From: Patella vulgata
Lineage: Eukaryota > Mollusca > Gastropoda > Patellidae
NCBI RefSeq assembly: GCF_932274485.2
Contig: NC_065880.2
Location: 79,847,230-79,911,229 of the forward strand
DNA length: 64,000 nt
Direction of reading: 5' to 3'
Part shown: positions 12,691 to 25,845 of the stretch, in pieces
Position numbering within the stretch: position 1 is the first letter of the stretch
Layout of the letters: every line of letters begins with the position of its first letter
The notes under the pieces: generated by a model
What the model was told of the DNA's origin: nothing
The model's database searches: none
The model's input: only the letters and a program-made list of their open reading frames with translations
Program-made: the position numbers and the translations under genes

Positions 12691-13156
12691 TTGCTTTCTA
12701 ATATTTAATGTGTTCTGATTATCGACTAGGCATATTCATCTTCTCCATACGAAACCTTGTTAATGACAGCCCGACTTCTGAGAATGTTGTCCGAAGTCTG
12801 TATCTGTTCAATAAGTCAAACAGCCACTTACATAAGTTAATGTTCTTTTTTGAGTTAGTAAGTCTTTGTCGTCAAAATTTTGTTTAGCCTAAGATCTGTT
12901 TTATTGGAAACCTTAAGAAATGTTTGGCCTTTTTTAATCTCATAAGTCGAAATCATTATAATGTAATGGAATGTGTGGTAATACGTTGTACTGCTCTATA
13001 TTTTATGTTATATAGATTGTTATTTTCAAATAGGGATCGATAAGTTATTTGATATTTCAAACTTTTATATTTTATCATTTGTTTATGTCGAATACTGACC
13101 AATTTTCATTTTATCATATTTTTTGTAAATACTAAACGACTGATAATCCTTTTACA
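12691..13156. other. no feature recognised
   Basis: Unclassified AT-rich sequence between the LINE and a SINE-B. Confidence 0.4.
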
Positions 13157-13385
13157 GGATGGTTAGCACGGTCTGTCATTGAGTAAACTGGTGAGGCTTC
13201 GATTCCCCGGTTGTATGTGACAAGGAGTAGTGTCGCCTGTCCAACCTCATGGGTTTTCTCCGGGTCCTCCGGTTTCCTCCGACTGCTAAAGACCCCTACG
13301 CGCAAGCGAATTATTAAAAAATAAAATTAAACCATGTGTTAGTCCCGAAATGGCCTAGTTTGTGTCGAGTGTACGTTAAACCCCA

Positions 13386-13434
<49 letters not shown>
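13157..13434 (+). mobile_element. SINE-B, near full length
   Basis: After a shortened head: GGTCTGTCATTGAGTAAACT, GGCTTCGATTCCCCGGTTGT (box B), TGACAAGGAGTAG, CTCCGGGTCCTCCGGTTTCC, CTACGCGCAAGCGAATTATT, then GTTAGTCCCGAAATGGCCTA and the tail GTACGTTAAACCCCAT running into (CT)n at about 13385-13434. Confidence 0.9.
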
Positions 13435-13435
<1 letters not shown>

Positions 13436-13560
13436 TCTTGGCAGTTTGAATTCGATATAAGAATAAGAGTAGGCCGTAGCGCCTCTGTCCGGGCAAATTA
13501 TCCCTCATAGCACACTGTATGGCGTATGCCCGTCGTCATTAGCCCAATCGGAGCAGAAAA
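13435..13560 (+). mobile_element. SINE-A 3' half directly after SINE-B
   Basis: TTGGCAGTTTGAATTCGATA, AGAGTAGGCCGTAGCGCC, TCATAGCACACTGTATGGCG and CATTAGCCCAATCGGAGCAG follow the (CT)n without spacer. The tail is cut after GCAGAAAA. Confidence 0.85.
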
Positions 13561-14159
13561 TCCTTTTAGAGATTTAACTTTCACAATATTGTAGATTGCT
13601 GGGGATTAAAAATTCCACAAATGACGTTCGCAGACTTCAAAAGGCAAAAATACGAATTGCAGCCGGCCAAATAACCCTTTAAGGCCACGTTTCATTTTTT
13701 TAACGTGTTGGCCTGTTGAAGTAAGATTTTATCAAACCTTTTATCTGGATGAATTATTTTTACAGACAGAAAATTGGATATCAAATGGCATGGGAAAAAC
13801 AAATATTGACTTTATGTTGAATTTGACCCACAGGACACCCTGTTAAAGCTCACCTGTAGATCAAGATTACTAATTAATCTCGGTTAACAAGACACTCTTT
13901 GTTAAGCGGTATCACCTGTTAAGTAATTCAAGATGAAGAGTTGAACCCCTTTCTTCTCTAATAACCAATATGTAAATAATATCCCTACATAAAGTTAAAT
14001 TAAGATATAGTTTAGGTTTTAAAAAAAATGTAATTATGCCGAACCAATCCCATGTTGCATATGCATTACCGTGGTTCAAACTAAAACAAATTAAAAGTAA
14101 AGGCAATCCCGCCCTGGCCGCCTCTGTACGTTTTTTCTCGTTTTTCATTCAAATTTCAT
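13561..14159. other. no feature recognised
   Basis: Unclassified AT-rich sequence. Confidence 0.4.
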
Positions 14160-14290
14160 TCGTTTATTCCACGTACCCAAGCTAAAATATGAAAATATAA
14201 AGAGCTGACAGTTCTCCCTAGAATAGTTAAAAAATAGATAATGAAAAGAGAATATTTTGAAAATTTCAGTCAAATTTCTTCATTCAAGTT
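14160..14290 (-). mobile_element. fragment of TTAA MITE family T
   Basis: AAGAGCTGACAGTTCTCCCT, AATAGTTAAAAAATAGATAA and TGAAAATTTCAGTCAAATTT are the reverse complement of the right third of the family. Confidence 0.6.
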
Positions 14291-14302
14291 AATAAATATC
14301 GC

Positions 14303-14418
14303 GTGGGTTTTCTCCGATTTCCCGCCACTGCTAAAGTCCCCTACGCACAGGCGAAGTATTGAAATAAAATTGAACTTAGTCCCGGAATTACCTATTTTGT
14401 GTCGAGTGGACAGTTAAA

Positions 14419-14484
<66 letters not shown>

Positions 14485-14485
14485 T
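14303..14485 (+). mobile_element. SINE-B 3' fragment with (CT)n and (TA)n
   Basis: GTGGGTTTTCTCCGATTTCC, CCTACGCACAGGCGAAGTAT and GTGTCGAGTGGACAGTTAAA lead into a pure (CT)n from about 14420 that switches to (TA)n at about 14458-14485. Confidence 0.88.
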
Positions 14486-15129
14486 ACTGTAGTGCGAATT
14501 AATTCGTTGAAGGTAACAAGTGGTCGTCTATATAAATAAGTTTGTGTATATCAACATTGTATTTCTGTATAAGTATAATACATGCTGTATTCTCTAGTTT
14601 GTCTTTCTATTACTTCTAGTTCAACTGTTGAAAGGTTACTTCATTTGTTTTCAGAATTGTAAGTCAACTGACAATACCGGAATTGTCAGCGGGGTTTCTG
14701 GCTCGTGCTGTGTGTCGATGATCCTGATTGGCTGTTGTATTCTAACCAATTAGGATCGAGAAGATTAACCCCCGGGATATTAAATGGGTATATAAAAATA
14801 TTAAAATTTATGAATTAAACAAGGTTTCCTGTTTACGCTCATAGGACGACTTTGTTGAAATAGGATTGGACGTTAAGCGCCATTAAAATAGAATGGAAAG
14901 AATAAAATAGAGCTTAAAACGTCTCGGCAATACAATACATGGTTTTCAAAATGTCAATCTAGACCCACTGCTCCCTGGCTTAAAAGAAGGATTATTTTGA
15001 ATTTTAATTTGTATCAAAGTATTAAATGGACTGAGGAACAATGTATCTTCTCTATTTTATTGGCATGGAACCATGTTAGAAATCGCTCGAGGGAGGTTTT
15101 GAAAGACAACTAACTTAATCCAGTAGGCA
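14486..15129. other. no feature recognised
   Basis: Unclassified AT-rich sequence. Confidence 0.4.
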
Positions 15130-15352
15130 TGGCAAGGAAAGTTGTTTAGTTGTCAGGATGGTACGAAAAACCGAGTTCCCATATGATCGTTGGTGTGAAC
15201 TTAAAATAAGCCTTGGCAATTGGAATTCAAAAATGAGGAACGTCGCTGTCATGACAAAATACGTCTCACAGCATACATGGGATATGCTTGATTTTATCAT
15301 CCCGGTTGGTGCAGAAAAGAAGGACGTTAAACCCCATTTCATTTCATTTAAC
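15130..15352 (+). mobile_element. SINE-A, headless, with intact tail
   Basis: GGATGGTACGAAAAACCGAG, CTTGGCAATTGGAATTC and CCCGGTTGGTGCAGAAAAG precede the well preserved tail GGACGTTAAACCCCATTTCA at about 15329-15348. Confidence 0.88.
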
Positions 15353-16343
15353 CCAGTAAACGACTTCTTGATTGGGTTGTCGGAATTGGTCATCCAAACA
15401 AACAACTCCCGACACTCAAGAATTAGGTATCGTATGTCAAGCATTTATTCGTTAAACCGGAACAAAATGAAACCGTTCATCTGTCATTAGATATCAATAT
15501 TACCCATTACTTTGTTTACTATCTAACAATATATATATACCACATTCCTTCGTGAGAGAAAGTGAGAACGTTCTTTCAAGGGCGAGAATCCCGCGTGACG
15601 ATAACCTACGAGAGCCTTCTCAACAGCACGTGCTGGTGAAGTAATTTTGGTTGTCGGTTTACCAGACGGACAGAAGTATGTGTACACGACTTGTCTTTAT
15701 TTTAACGTGACTTTTGGCTAATTTATCTATCACACTATTCGACACAAAAGTAAACTTCAATCTATTGACACGTCGGACTTGTTGATATCAGACGAACTCG
15801 AAGCGCCCATCTTCCAGGCTATTATATTCTCGTTCGCTATTATCAATATTTATAGAAATGTTCTTTAATACAGAAAGCATAACTTCATAGCGAATTAAAA
15901 TTTAATTGATTAATCAAGACTTCTAATTAATAATTGTATTATGACAAAACGTCAGTCCTGGATCTTAGGATTTCCTTACACGTGTTTGTTGCGGTTGTCC
16001 TATCGATATACTTAGTAGTATGGAATTTGTGGTAAACCATATTGTTCAACATTTTCCCGTCATTTTCGACCGTTTTATTTTCGACTATTAAATGACTATT
16101 AATGAAATTTAAATTCCCCAATCTTCTAATAGATTTGGATTTTAGACTACCCAATAATTATTAGCTATTGATTGCAACTGATGCACGCCATATATCCATT
16201 TTCCACCCGTATATTTTGCTATTTGCAGCACGCTGCAAGATAACAAAAAAAGATAATTGACATGCCATTATTGGTCATTGGGAATATATTATATAAGTCC
16301 TCGCTTGAAGATTGCGTCCAATTATCTTTCAATATCAACAACT
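15353..16343. other. no feature recognised
   Basis: Mixed AT-rich sequence with a short TA-run near 15530. No repeat family was identified. Confidence 0.4.
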
Positions 16344-16612
16344 CAACAGGCACCTGATCTCAACGGTCATCACCTGAACACTACAGTCATCATCTGAACT
16401 CATCTGAACTCAGTAATCATCATCTGAACTCAATAGTCATCATCTGAACTCATCTGAACTCAATAGTCATCATCTGAACTCAATAGTCATCATCTGAACT
16501 CAATAGTCTTCATCTGAACTCAACTGAACTCAATAGTCATCATCTGAACTCAACAGTCATCACCTGAACTCAACAGTCATCATCTGAACTCGACAGTCAT
16601 CATTAACATATA
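16344..16612. repeat. minisatellite, about 20-bp unit
   Basis: About a dozen copies of CATCATCTGAACTCAATAGT, with some shortened units (CATCTGAACT inserted). The edges are more diverged than the centre. Confidence 0.93.
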
Positions 16613-16689
16613 TCAACTGAACCGATGCCAAAGAATCAAATTTTACCTTGTACTTGTAGTTTTAGACTACAAGGAAACTTGCAATGTGA

Positions 16690-17330
16690 AATTCCTCCGG
16701 GTAGTCAGTAGATTTCATTGTGACCATATCATATTTCTGTTAGGGTTATTAAGCTCATTAGACTTACCCTTTTCGAAACAAGTGATTTGTAATTCATCCA
16801 TGTGGTTGAGACAGTTACATAGTTTGTGACCGTATGTTATCTCTGTTAGGTTTAAGAATTTGGGCAATGTTTGATTTATGCGTGGTATAATAAGCTTATT
16901 AGGTTTACCCTTTCCAATTTAGTTGGAGACAGTATTTTCTGTTCATATCATATCTCTGTTAGAGTTAGAGTTATTAAGCTTATTTTGATACATTTGGTAC
17001 CACTTTCAATTTGTAATTCATCCGTATGCGTCGTCATATCATCCCTTGGCAGTTGGAATACGATATAACAGTATCTGGTACTAGTTTCGATTTGTATGTG
17101 GCCGTATTAGATCTATGCGAGGTAATACTAAACTTATTCGGTTTACCTTTTTCAAAATACCTAGCATTTTTATGGATTTGTAATTTTTTTGAGACAGTAT
17201 ATACAGGTTATATGATATCTCTGTTAGGGTTAGAGTATTTAAGCTTATTTTGATATATTTGGTACTACTTTCAATTTGTAATTCATCCGTGTGCGTCGTC
17301 ATATCATCCCTTAGCAGTTGGCCGTAGCGC
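16690..17330. repeat. degenerate tandem duplication, units of about 130-250 bp
   Basis: TATCTCTGTTAGRGTTAGAG, TTTGGTACYACTTTCAATTT and ATTCATCCGTRTGCGTCGTC occur near 16950-17040 and again near 17215-17310; shorter related pieces lie at 16700-16880. Both main units end in a short SINE-A piece (CCCTTRGCAGTTGG). Confidence 0.75.
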
Positions 17331-17443
17331 CGCTGTCCGGGTAGAATTTCTCTTATAGTACACTGTATGGCGTATGTCCCCCCTTTTTAGCCCAGTTGGA
17401 ACAGAACAGTAGGACATTAAACTCTCATTTCATTTCTAGCATC
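17314..17443 (+). mobile_element. SINE-A 3' fragment
   Basis: GGCCGTAGCGCCGCTGTCCG, GTACACTGTATGGCGTATGT, AGCCCAGTTGGAACAGAA and tail GGACATTAAACTCTCATTTC. Confidence 0.85.
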
Positions 17444-17782
17444 CGACCAGCTGACGGGCGTCGTTTTGAAGACTGCACTCATCTGGTGGTCATATCATAT
17501 CTCTGATGACCTTGTCTCGAGTTCATCTGTTATGGATTTATTTGTTCTAATTACTATCAGCCCCATTTCTTCTATTGGACAGTTTTAATGTCAATGTTAG
17601 CATAAACCCCATTGAACTGAGCAGCCATGATCGCTTACAAAACAGACTCAGGACGGACAAATGTCCAATTGATTGATAGAATCTCGAGCGATAGTTTTTG
17701 TTGCAGGCTTGTCCAAATATTCAAAAGAAGCCAGCTCAGTTTACTTGATATTCTGCCAGTTCCGTAAATCACCAAATTTTTC

Positions 17783-18035
17783 AAATGAAATGAAATGAGG
17801 TTTAGCGTCCTACTTTTCTGCACCGACCGGGATAATAATGACGGGCATAAGCCATAATGTCTGCTTAAGGGAATTTTGGACGTACAGTGGCGCTACGGCC
17901 TACTCTTATTTTGAATTCTGTCAAGGGTTTTTTTCATGTGCACGCAAATGTGTACACGGAACCTCCATTTTTCGTCCCGTCTTGACAAGAGAAAACCTCC
18001 CCGAAAATCCAGAGGAACTTTCTTCGCCAACACCG
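17783..18035 (-). mobile_element. SINE-A, most of body
   Basis: It starts with the inverted tail ATGAAATGAGGTTTAGCGTC at about 17787, then CTTTTCTGCACCGACCGGG, AGTGGCGCTACGGCCTACTC and ACGCAAATGTGTACACGGAA. The head side is degenerate. Confidence 0.85.
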
Positions 18036-18294
18036 TCGTCGCAGCCCTCTCAAAATATTCAAATTAATCGAAATGTCTGTTATTCAAACACAAAACAATA
18101 AATTACAAAACAAAGCCTGAACATCTAGCTATACAATTAAATTATTAATATTGAAAACACCGTCTTGTTAATATGTTTTTGAGATGTGTAAACATCTGGA
18201 GTGCGTGAACATGTAATTACTATGAATATCAATATTGTTATGCCAATATAAAAACAATAATTATATTTAACCAACAACAGCATTAATTTATACA

Positions 18295-18560
18295 TCCGTT
18301 GTTAATAACAAATTAAACCTTTTCAATAACCCTTCTCAATAACAAATTCAAATCTTTCCAATCATGAATTCAACTCTTCTCAATAACAAATTCAACCCTT
18401 CTTCAACCCCGTTTCTTTGAAATGTACAATAAATTTGAAACATCCGTTGTCAATAACAAATTAAACCCTTCTCAACAACAAATCCAACTCTTTTCAATCA
18501 CAAATTCAACTCTTCTCAATAACAAACTCAACTCTTCTCAATAACAATGTCAACCATATG
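18295..18560. repeat. minisatellite, about 21-bp unit
   Basis: Irregular copies of AATAACAAATTCAACYCTTC with variants. TCAACCCYKTTTCTTTGAA-like and TTTGAAACATCCGTTGT-like spacers suggest a higher-order repeat. Confidence 0.85.
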
Positions 18561-20274
18561 CCTTTGAAGTATATAATTAATTTGAAAGATGATCTAGTTA
18601 ATATATATTTTTAAGATGTCTATGAAACTGAAGCTAATATGATTATACACCTCAGATAGGCGAACGTATAATGAATTCCCATTTTATTATGCGTATATCC
18701 CAAACCCAAAACATTGCTCTCTGGTTATTTGAATATAGAAGAAAGTCAAGTTGCTATGGTGTTTTTGTAGTAAATATTTATAAAACTGGTGTGTGCCAAC
18801 ATATTAATCAATATAAATTCTAATTTACTTATTTCAAACCCTAAACTCATTTCAGTGAAATATGAGAATTTAAACACTTGATACGTCTCCTGTAATGAAA
18901 CTGTTTTCATTGAAATATTGTTATTTTAAGTTCTGAAAATTTCTATGATAGAATTGATATTGTTTTAAACTTTTTATTAACTTTCAAAATGTCAATTCAG
19001 TGGATGAATTCAGCGAAATTAAACATCTGAAATAACCACATAACATGAGCAATTTTAATACCGGTATTAAACGATTTGAGTGAAAGATATTCATAATCAT
19101 GCTGCTAGTTTTCGCATCCTTTAGACTGCACAATTGCATGATAATATGTAATTATATTGAATAAAATATTATTTAAACCAAATTTCAAATTCCCCATGAA
19201 ACTTTACCGTCAAAATGCAAAATCTTATGACGAATTCAGCAGAATCAAACATCTGAACTTCCCAGATGAGAAATTTTGATTTTGGTACAATTTGATATAG
19301 CTGTTTCAAATTTCCCATGATTGAAACTTTATTGAATAAAATTTTGATATATATATAAAAAAAATTAAAGTGAGAAGAATTTTTTAAAATAGTTTTGAGA
19401 AAGTGGACTTGCCACTCGAGAAAATTTTATTTAAGTAGAATTTTCTTCCTTTTGAAAGAAACCGAGTTGAATTTGTTATTGAGAACGGATGCATAAGTAT
19501 AAAAGCGGCGAAGAAAGATCGATCTTTTAGGATTCGTTTCGTTTAACTAGCAGTTGAAAGAAAGTCAACAATTTGAACAGAAAGACGATTTTCTCAGTAA
19601 CAATGACTCGAGCCACTCGGCCATTCATCACCTTGTTTGAATCAAGAATAGAGTAATATTTGCAGCCGGCGACTTGTTTTTCGTCTAGGGGGGAGAAACA
19701 AATATATATATTGAACGGACTTGTAGGAGAATATAATGACAAGTTCCCACCATCTTTTCATACTGTAATCATTAGCTTCATGCGCTCTCTGAGTACCACG
19801 CCCAGCCCTGTCTTTCCTTATATTTGTACATACAATACCGGTCAATATTGCCCCTTTTTCATATTTCTTGTCTGTTTATTCAGCTATTGAAAATCTGTAC
19901 AGTAATTTTTCTTCTCGGTGGAGTTAATGTAAAATAGAATAAACGAAGGGACGAACTCAGATGCGAAATTTAGTTATATAAACATGCAACAATAAACTCA
20001 TAAAGTCCACTTGTGGGATTATTGTATGAAATATTGATACTGATATACATAAAAGGGTGTCAGTTATCTCAACAGGTCTGGTGGCTGAGAATTGGTATCA
20101 AATATTTTAAGTATACTCCTCTCCGTGTACGACAACCTCCACGCTTATCTGTATACGACATCGACACTCTATACAACGAAATAGACAAACGATAGTTTGT
20201 ACTGTAATTTTAAAAGTTCTATGTATTACAAGTTTTATGGCGCAGTGTGAGTAAAGCGCTGGGTGACGAAACAC
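18561..20274. other. no feature recognised
   Basis: AT-rich. TTTCAAATTYCCCATGA and related motifs recur at about 19180-19325, suggesting old local duplication. No exon was accepted. Confidence 0.4.
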
Positions 20275-20467
20275 CGGTGTCCCGTGTAGATGTGTCCCGT
20301 GTAGGTGTCCCGTCTACACGTCAAACAACCGTGAAGTTTGGTAGAGTACACGAACACGCCTCTATCCGGACAAATAGTTACTAATGATACTCTGCATTGT
20401 GTATGTCCGTGTTCAATATACCAGTTCGTACAGGAAAAACAGGACGATAAACCCCATTTCATTTTCT
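20275..20467 (+). mobile_element. SINE-A, degenerate copy with tail
   Basis: GCCTCTATCCGGACAAATAG, ACTCTGCATTGTGTATGTCC and CAGTTCGTACAGGAAAAACA, then tail GGACGATAAACCCCATTTCA. A second tail-like piece follows at about 20500-20550. Confidence 0.75.
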
Positions 20468-22973
20468 GAAAAAATGAAAATTCAAAACAAAATACTCTTG
20501 TCTTCATTAACTCAGTTTGTGTAAAAAATCCGGATGTTAGGCCCCCATTCCGATTCTTGAATACATGAAAAATTTAAAAGAAATTATTCTAACATGTCGA
20601 GTTGCCCTGGCCATCCGTACTGAAAACTTATTTTTTAAAGGGAACCCAAAACATGTGATTTTGTAATTATTACACTCGCTGTTCTAAATAATTGAAAATA
20701 TTATTTTGATTATTGACTTAGGTTGTTAAGTTTGAGATACATCCATTCTAAATAACATTCGGCACGTGCCAAACCCTCAGATAACAAATTTCACCCAAAA
20801 AATAACCACCTTTTCTAGTCGTGTTATTGGCCATTGACTTATGAAAATAAATTATGGGTTTTGTGCTTATTATTACAAAACACGCTAAAGATATATAATG
20901 TCATAAAATACAATTTTAGTTGCTTTCCTTCGTGGTAGATACGGCTTTGCTGTAATTCAGATGATTTGGCAAAGATAATTTGAACACTCTGTTAAAGATA
21001 TATCCGTAGCTTCCATTAACGATTCGGCTTGTATCAGATGACATACTAGTCTGTTCCAGGAGGAATTTCCATATATATCATTTCAATATACAACGGTTAT
21101 TCAATGTTCTTGGTACAGTTCGTTCCTCGGATTATCCGACGGGGTTTCTCCATTGTCAGTGATGCTGGAGAAGGGGTTGAAGAGGAACAGCGTCTGGTAG
21201 CTCGTATATTCGAATTAAGAATAGGTCGTAGCAGCGCTGTCCTGGAACAATTTTTTCAACGAAAATCGTCGAATTAGGAACTAAAATGTCGGTCAACTAG
21301 CTTAGTGTCTATTCTCAAGTGGGGCTAATTGTAGACAGATATAGCGTAAGTTTAGTATAGGTGTATACCAGTCTTCATTTCTTCCAAGTTTCAGTTTAGT
21401 AACTGGTCACAATCAACCCGATCTAATATAGCGGTTATCATCGGCAGTATTGTGACCTGGATCTTGTAACCGTTCCCGGCATCATTCAACTATAAGTTCA
21501 AGAAAACCATTAAAATTCATTTGTAACATCGTTTTCTGCTTTAGAAACATAACTGGTTTTTTTTTGTTTTTTTTAAAAAAATAAAAAAATAAAAAATAAA
21601 ACAAGATAAACGTGCTTAGCTATTTCTCCATCGATTCCCGTGAACCCTTTTTGCTGTCATTAATCTTAATTTGACCGTTTTAAACCAAACTCTGTGCTAA
21701 ATTTTGCGGAAGATGAAATGATATGTAACAAATGTGAAAATAGCTTTTGCTGAGTGCCGAGTTGAAGTAATGGACTAAGATTAGCTGAAGGCGATCCAGA
21801 CTAAGAAGCTTGGTAATGAAGACTCTATTAATCGCGATTAGAAGTGGCTCTTCTACACCCTGTTGACTTGCCAAAACCTTCGTTTTTACCGCTAATTCAA
21901 CTGTAGAAACCAATGCAGCAAAAGTCTAGCTCTCCTTTAAACCAGAGGAAAGTGAAAATCGAAGAGGTTTTTGATAATGGGCAGAAGTTTGAAGACAATT
22001 AGAGTGACTCGGGCCATCCTGCCGGCCAAACACTTTTCCTACAGTTTTACTAATGAGCTAGGAATAACGGTACTTCCTCTCAACCGTTGGATCGTCTCGT
22101 TAACTGGCATCTCGGTATTTAAAGATACCTCTTCCTTTGAAAGCTAGCACTAAACGATGTTTTGAGACTAAGAAATAACCATATTATTAGATTTATTATC
22201 CAGTAATGAATATTTAGTTATTTTCACATCCGTCCCATTCACATGGCGTCAGCTCCAAATCCAATTAATTCACTCAAATGTATTGACTGAAACGACGATG
22301 AGGTCATTGATGCTTGATTCAGAATAAAAACATACCACGTGCTTTTACGCGGACTCTTTTCAAAAGCTGCATCACTTAATTAAATGACTGACGTTCTGTG
22401 AGCCGTTTGGGATTTAATGTGACCAATGTAGGATATATGTTAACAGCCCGAAATAGGCACACTAAAATATTGCGGCCTTACATCGTAAGCAAGTGGGGAT
22501 CTTGTTAATGTTCAGCTTTTATCTCGGTCGCCGACTTTAAAACCATTAGTCAAGATAAAATTCTTCGATTCTGTAAATGGAATCTATGTTTGGTTGTGAT
22601 AGCTAGGGTTGTCATATTAACGCCCTCGTGTGTGTGTTTTTTCCTACCCCTCCTTGCTGAAAGGTTTAATGTCAAAAGTTTTTCTTCAAAAATCTCTCAA
22701 CACTTTGGGCGTTGAAGCTTTAGTAATGCCACAAGTCTACAAACTTCAACAATTTGATTTATAAATTTCGGCGAAAGAAATAACTGCTTTCGAACCATTT
22801 CACTTTTTTTAGATGTTAATTGAAATTATTATTTTGATTTTTATATATTTATATAATTTTATGGGTGTCTAATATAAATTATGATAAACAACTTCCGGTA
22901 GTGGGTAAAACAAATTAAAGTAACTGATTTTTTTGTTTTAGATAATTTCGGACAGTGTCTAATGTTTCATAGC
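20468..22973. other. mostly unrecognised; possible SINE-A scrap at 21140-21250
   Basis: CCATTGTCAGTGATGCTGG and AATAGGTCGTAGCAGCGCTG near 21152-21240 hint at SINE-A. A T-then-A homopolymer region at 21557-21602 can fold on itself. Otherwise nothing was recognised. Confidence 0.4.
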
Positions 22974-23380
22974 TTAAAGTTACATTATTCAAGAGCTAAA
23001 ACTGCCTATTGTAGGTCTTTCTTTAGGCTTTAAATGTTATTTATTAATTAGACATTTATTAACATGACAAGACCATAATCAACTCCCTGGGGCATCGGAT
23101 GGCTCCGATGTTAAGTAGATTAGAACGGTTTGTCCAGTTAATGATTTAATTTAAAAATGGAGAAGCGAGGCGAAGTATCGAATATACCAGTACCGTGGTT
23201 ACGATAATAAACAATAAATGCACACATCTTGTCAAAACTACAAACAGTGATAACTTGGCTCAGAATAAAGTATTGTAAATGAAATTTTCAAATATTCATT
23301 TTTTTAATTATCTATGTGGGAACTGAACTATCATAGCAAGAACGACAAGCTCTCTTTCTACATCTAACATAATGCATGTT
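22974..23380 (+). mobile_element. TTAA MITE family T, right end degenerate
   Basis: Left end TTAAAGTTACATTATTCAAG at 22974, followed by GTAGGTCTTTCTTTAGGC, GACAAGACCATAATCAACTC, CCAGTACCGTGGTTACGATA and AACTATCATAGCAAGAACGA. The right terminus (ACATAATGCATGTTTCA) has drifted, so its TTAA is not visible. Confidence 0.8.
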
Positions 23381-25555
23381 TCATACACGCTAAAATATAC
23401 CCACAGTGATTATTGAACATTTAATTACGAAATCAAAATATAAACTAGAATTCAATCGTATTATAAAGCAAAAATCATAAATGGCGCTCACTCATCTGTG
23501 TTGCATGCCAAATGTTGATAAATTGTCACCATATCTTTGCAAATACTGAACGGAATTGAACCATTTTGATATTCCTATTAAAGATTCAACTTTTACAATA
23601 TCGCAGTTATCCCCTCTTTAATTCAACGATTTACTGAAACCATAAATCGATGAAATATATTTTAAAAGTGGTAATATGATGATTAACAAGAGTTTACGTT
23701 CAACCTTAACATATTTACACTTACAGCGTATCTGATCGAGTGGTAACAGTTCATCAAGATTACAGATAGGGCGGAACACAATGATACCTTTATTGGGTAT
23801 TTATATATAGCGTATATGCGTCTATTTTGGAAATGTTAGGCCGTAGGAGTTTTTGTAAATAGATGTCAAAGACAAGCCCTTTTTTTAGTTACGTTTGTTC
23901 TGTTGTTGGAATAACTGTTGCATATCAATTCTATAAGTTACATCAGTTAGGCTATTATTTTGACAGTTTGGTTACATTTTACATATTATGTTGTTTTTTT
24001 TAAATTGGTAAGGCTTTGGTACAATGAAATAATCAACAAGCTTAAAGTCATCGGTCCCGCTGTTATCGGACAGAATCTAATCCACGCTAAAAATTATGCA
24101 AAATATCAGACGCCCATCAAAAGATTTGACCAAACACTTCTAGTGGGCACTGTTATATCATCTGCAGAGAATATATATCTAAAATTCATCACTCAACTGA
24201 ATTGAGCTATTTTGGGACTGATTTTTTGGACTGATTTGTTTTTAGATTTAAGTTGCACAATAGTATTGTTTGTAATAGATTCAAAATTCCCAACTGACGA
24301 TCAGCGGCTGTAATAAATTTATATCGAGTTTTCACCTACGGTATTGACTTAAATTCACCACCATTTGCTTTATGTCATTGGCCATCTTGATATTTATGCA
24401 CTTCTTGCAAATCTTCCCAAGATGTTTTCCTGATGCCCAATCTATAAGTGCCTCTACACCCTAGTATCTCCACAAATATTATTATATTAACAAGGAAGAT
24501 TGTCGAGAGACAGGATCAAATCGAGAGTTTACAATTAGTAAATATTTTAATATTACATCACTGAACTAAAGAGTCAGTTTCACACCTAATGTTGACCAAT
24601 GTAACGAGGGAGACTCCAGTAAGGCCAAACCAATTTCAGTTTCTGTTTTCTGGTAACACCTATCGAAATTCTGCCTTCAATTTCTTCAACAAAGCAAAAC
24701 AAACAAAAAAATCATTGAAAAACAAAAAGTACTTAGCAGCTCGTCTCAAAAGCTTTTAATTACAAATATTTAATTTTTGAAATTTTAACAAAACATTGCA
24801 CAAGAGTATTTAGTTCTTCGTCTCGAACGTTTTAAGTTTTTAAATTTTAACTAAATTATTGATCAAAGTCCGGAAGAACTAAAAAAAAAAACATTGTTTG
24901 GCCTAAATCAAACTTTTCTCAACTGTTATGTAATTAGACAAACAATCATAGGCCTGAAACAAGCGACAATTGATCAGTTAGTTTGCCTTCTGTCGTCTCT
25001 GTGTAACATTCCACAAAATAATAGCCCTTTATCTATTTCATTCTGTTATACAATAAGCAAAGACGGCCATTGACAGACGGTTGCAAAAGACTAAAGTCAA
25101 CTACTTTTCACGAGAATAAAAAGATCAAACTCTTTTATAGCCAACCATGAAGATCATCAACTGTGATTCTATTGGGAGTCAACAAGGGAATTAGACAGTT
25201 TTTATACTCGAAATCGTGATTAGAAATAAGACATTCAACTCAGTAACATTTGATACAATGTAGTGTTTTTTTATAGACAGGGTGAATGATCATTTCGTTG
25301 TCGATTTGGATTTTTTGTTTTATCTAAAGGAATTCAAATTCGATTTTTACACACGTAGACGTGAAATTTAACTTGAAGGAGGGGTTGCTGATTCTAATTG
25401 TCATACTATTTAAATCTGAATACAAAGATACAAAGCGCTTTTCACATTTGTTATTTTATAGAGGAGGCAGCGCAAGAAGAGTTTCTTTTGATAGATTTCT
25501 TAATAGATCCTATAAAAGGGCCCATTATCCAATTAAACATCATGGGCAGAGCTAT
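23381..25555. other. no feature recognised
   Basis: AT-rich sequence; no exon or repeat family was accepted. Confidence 0.4.
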
Positions 25556-25845
25556 TTATAGTTAAGCTAAACAAAATGTACACAAATTATTTATGATTAA
25601 CAAAATGTAGACATGCTATTTATGAATTACAAAATGTTCACAATGCTATTTATGAATAACAAATGTAAACAGCTATTTATGAATAACAAAATTTAGACAA
25701 AGCTGTTTATAATTAACAAAATGTAAACAGCTATTTATGATTAACAAAATGTACACTAAGCTATTTATGATTAACAAAATGTAAACAGCTATTTATGATT
25801 AACAAAATGTACACAAAGCTATTTATGATTAACAAAAATAAAACA
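25556..25845. repeat. minisatellite, 27-30-bp unit
   Basis: About ten copies of AGCTATTTATGATTAACAAA followed by ATGTACACAA or ATGTAAAC. Two unit lengths alternate in part. Confidence 0.93.
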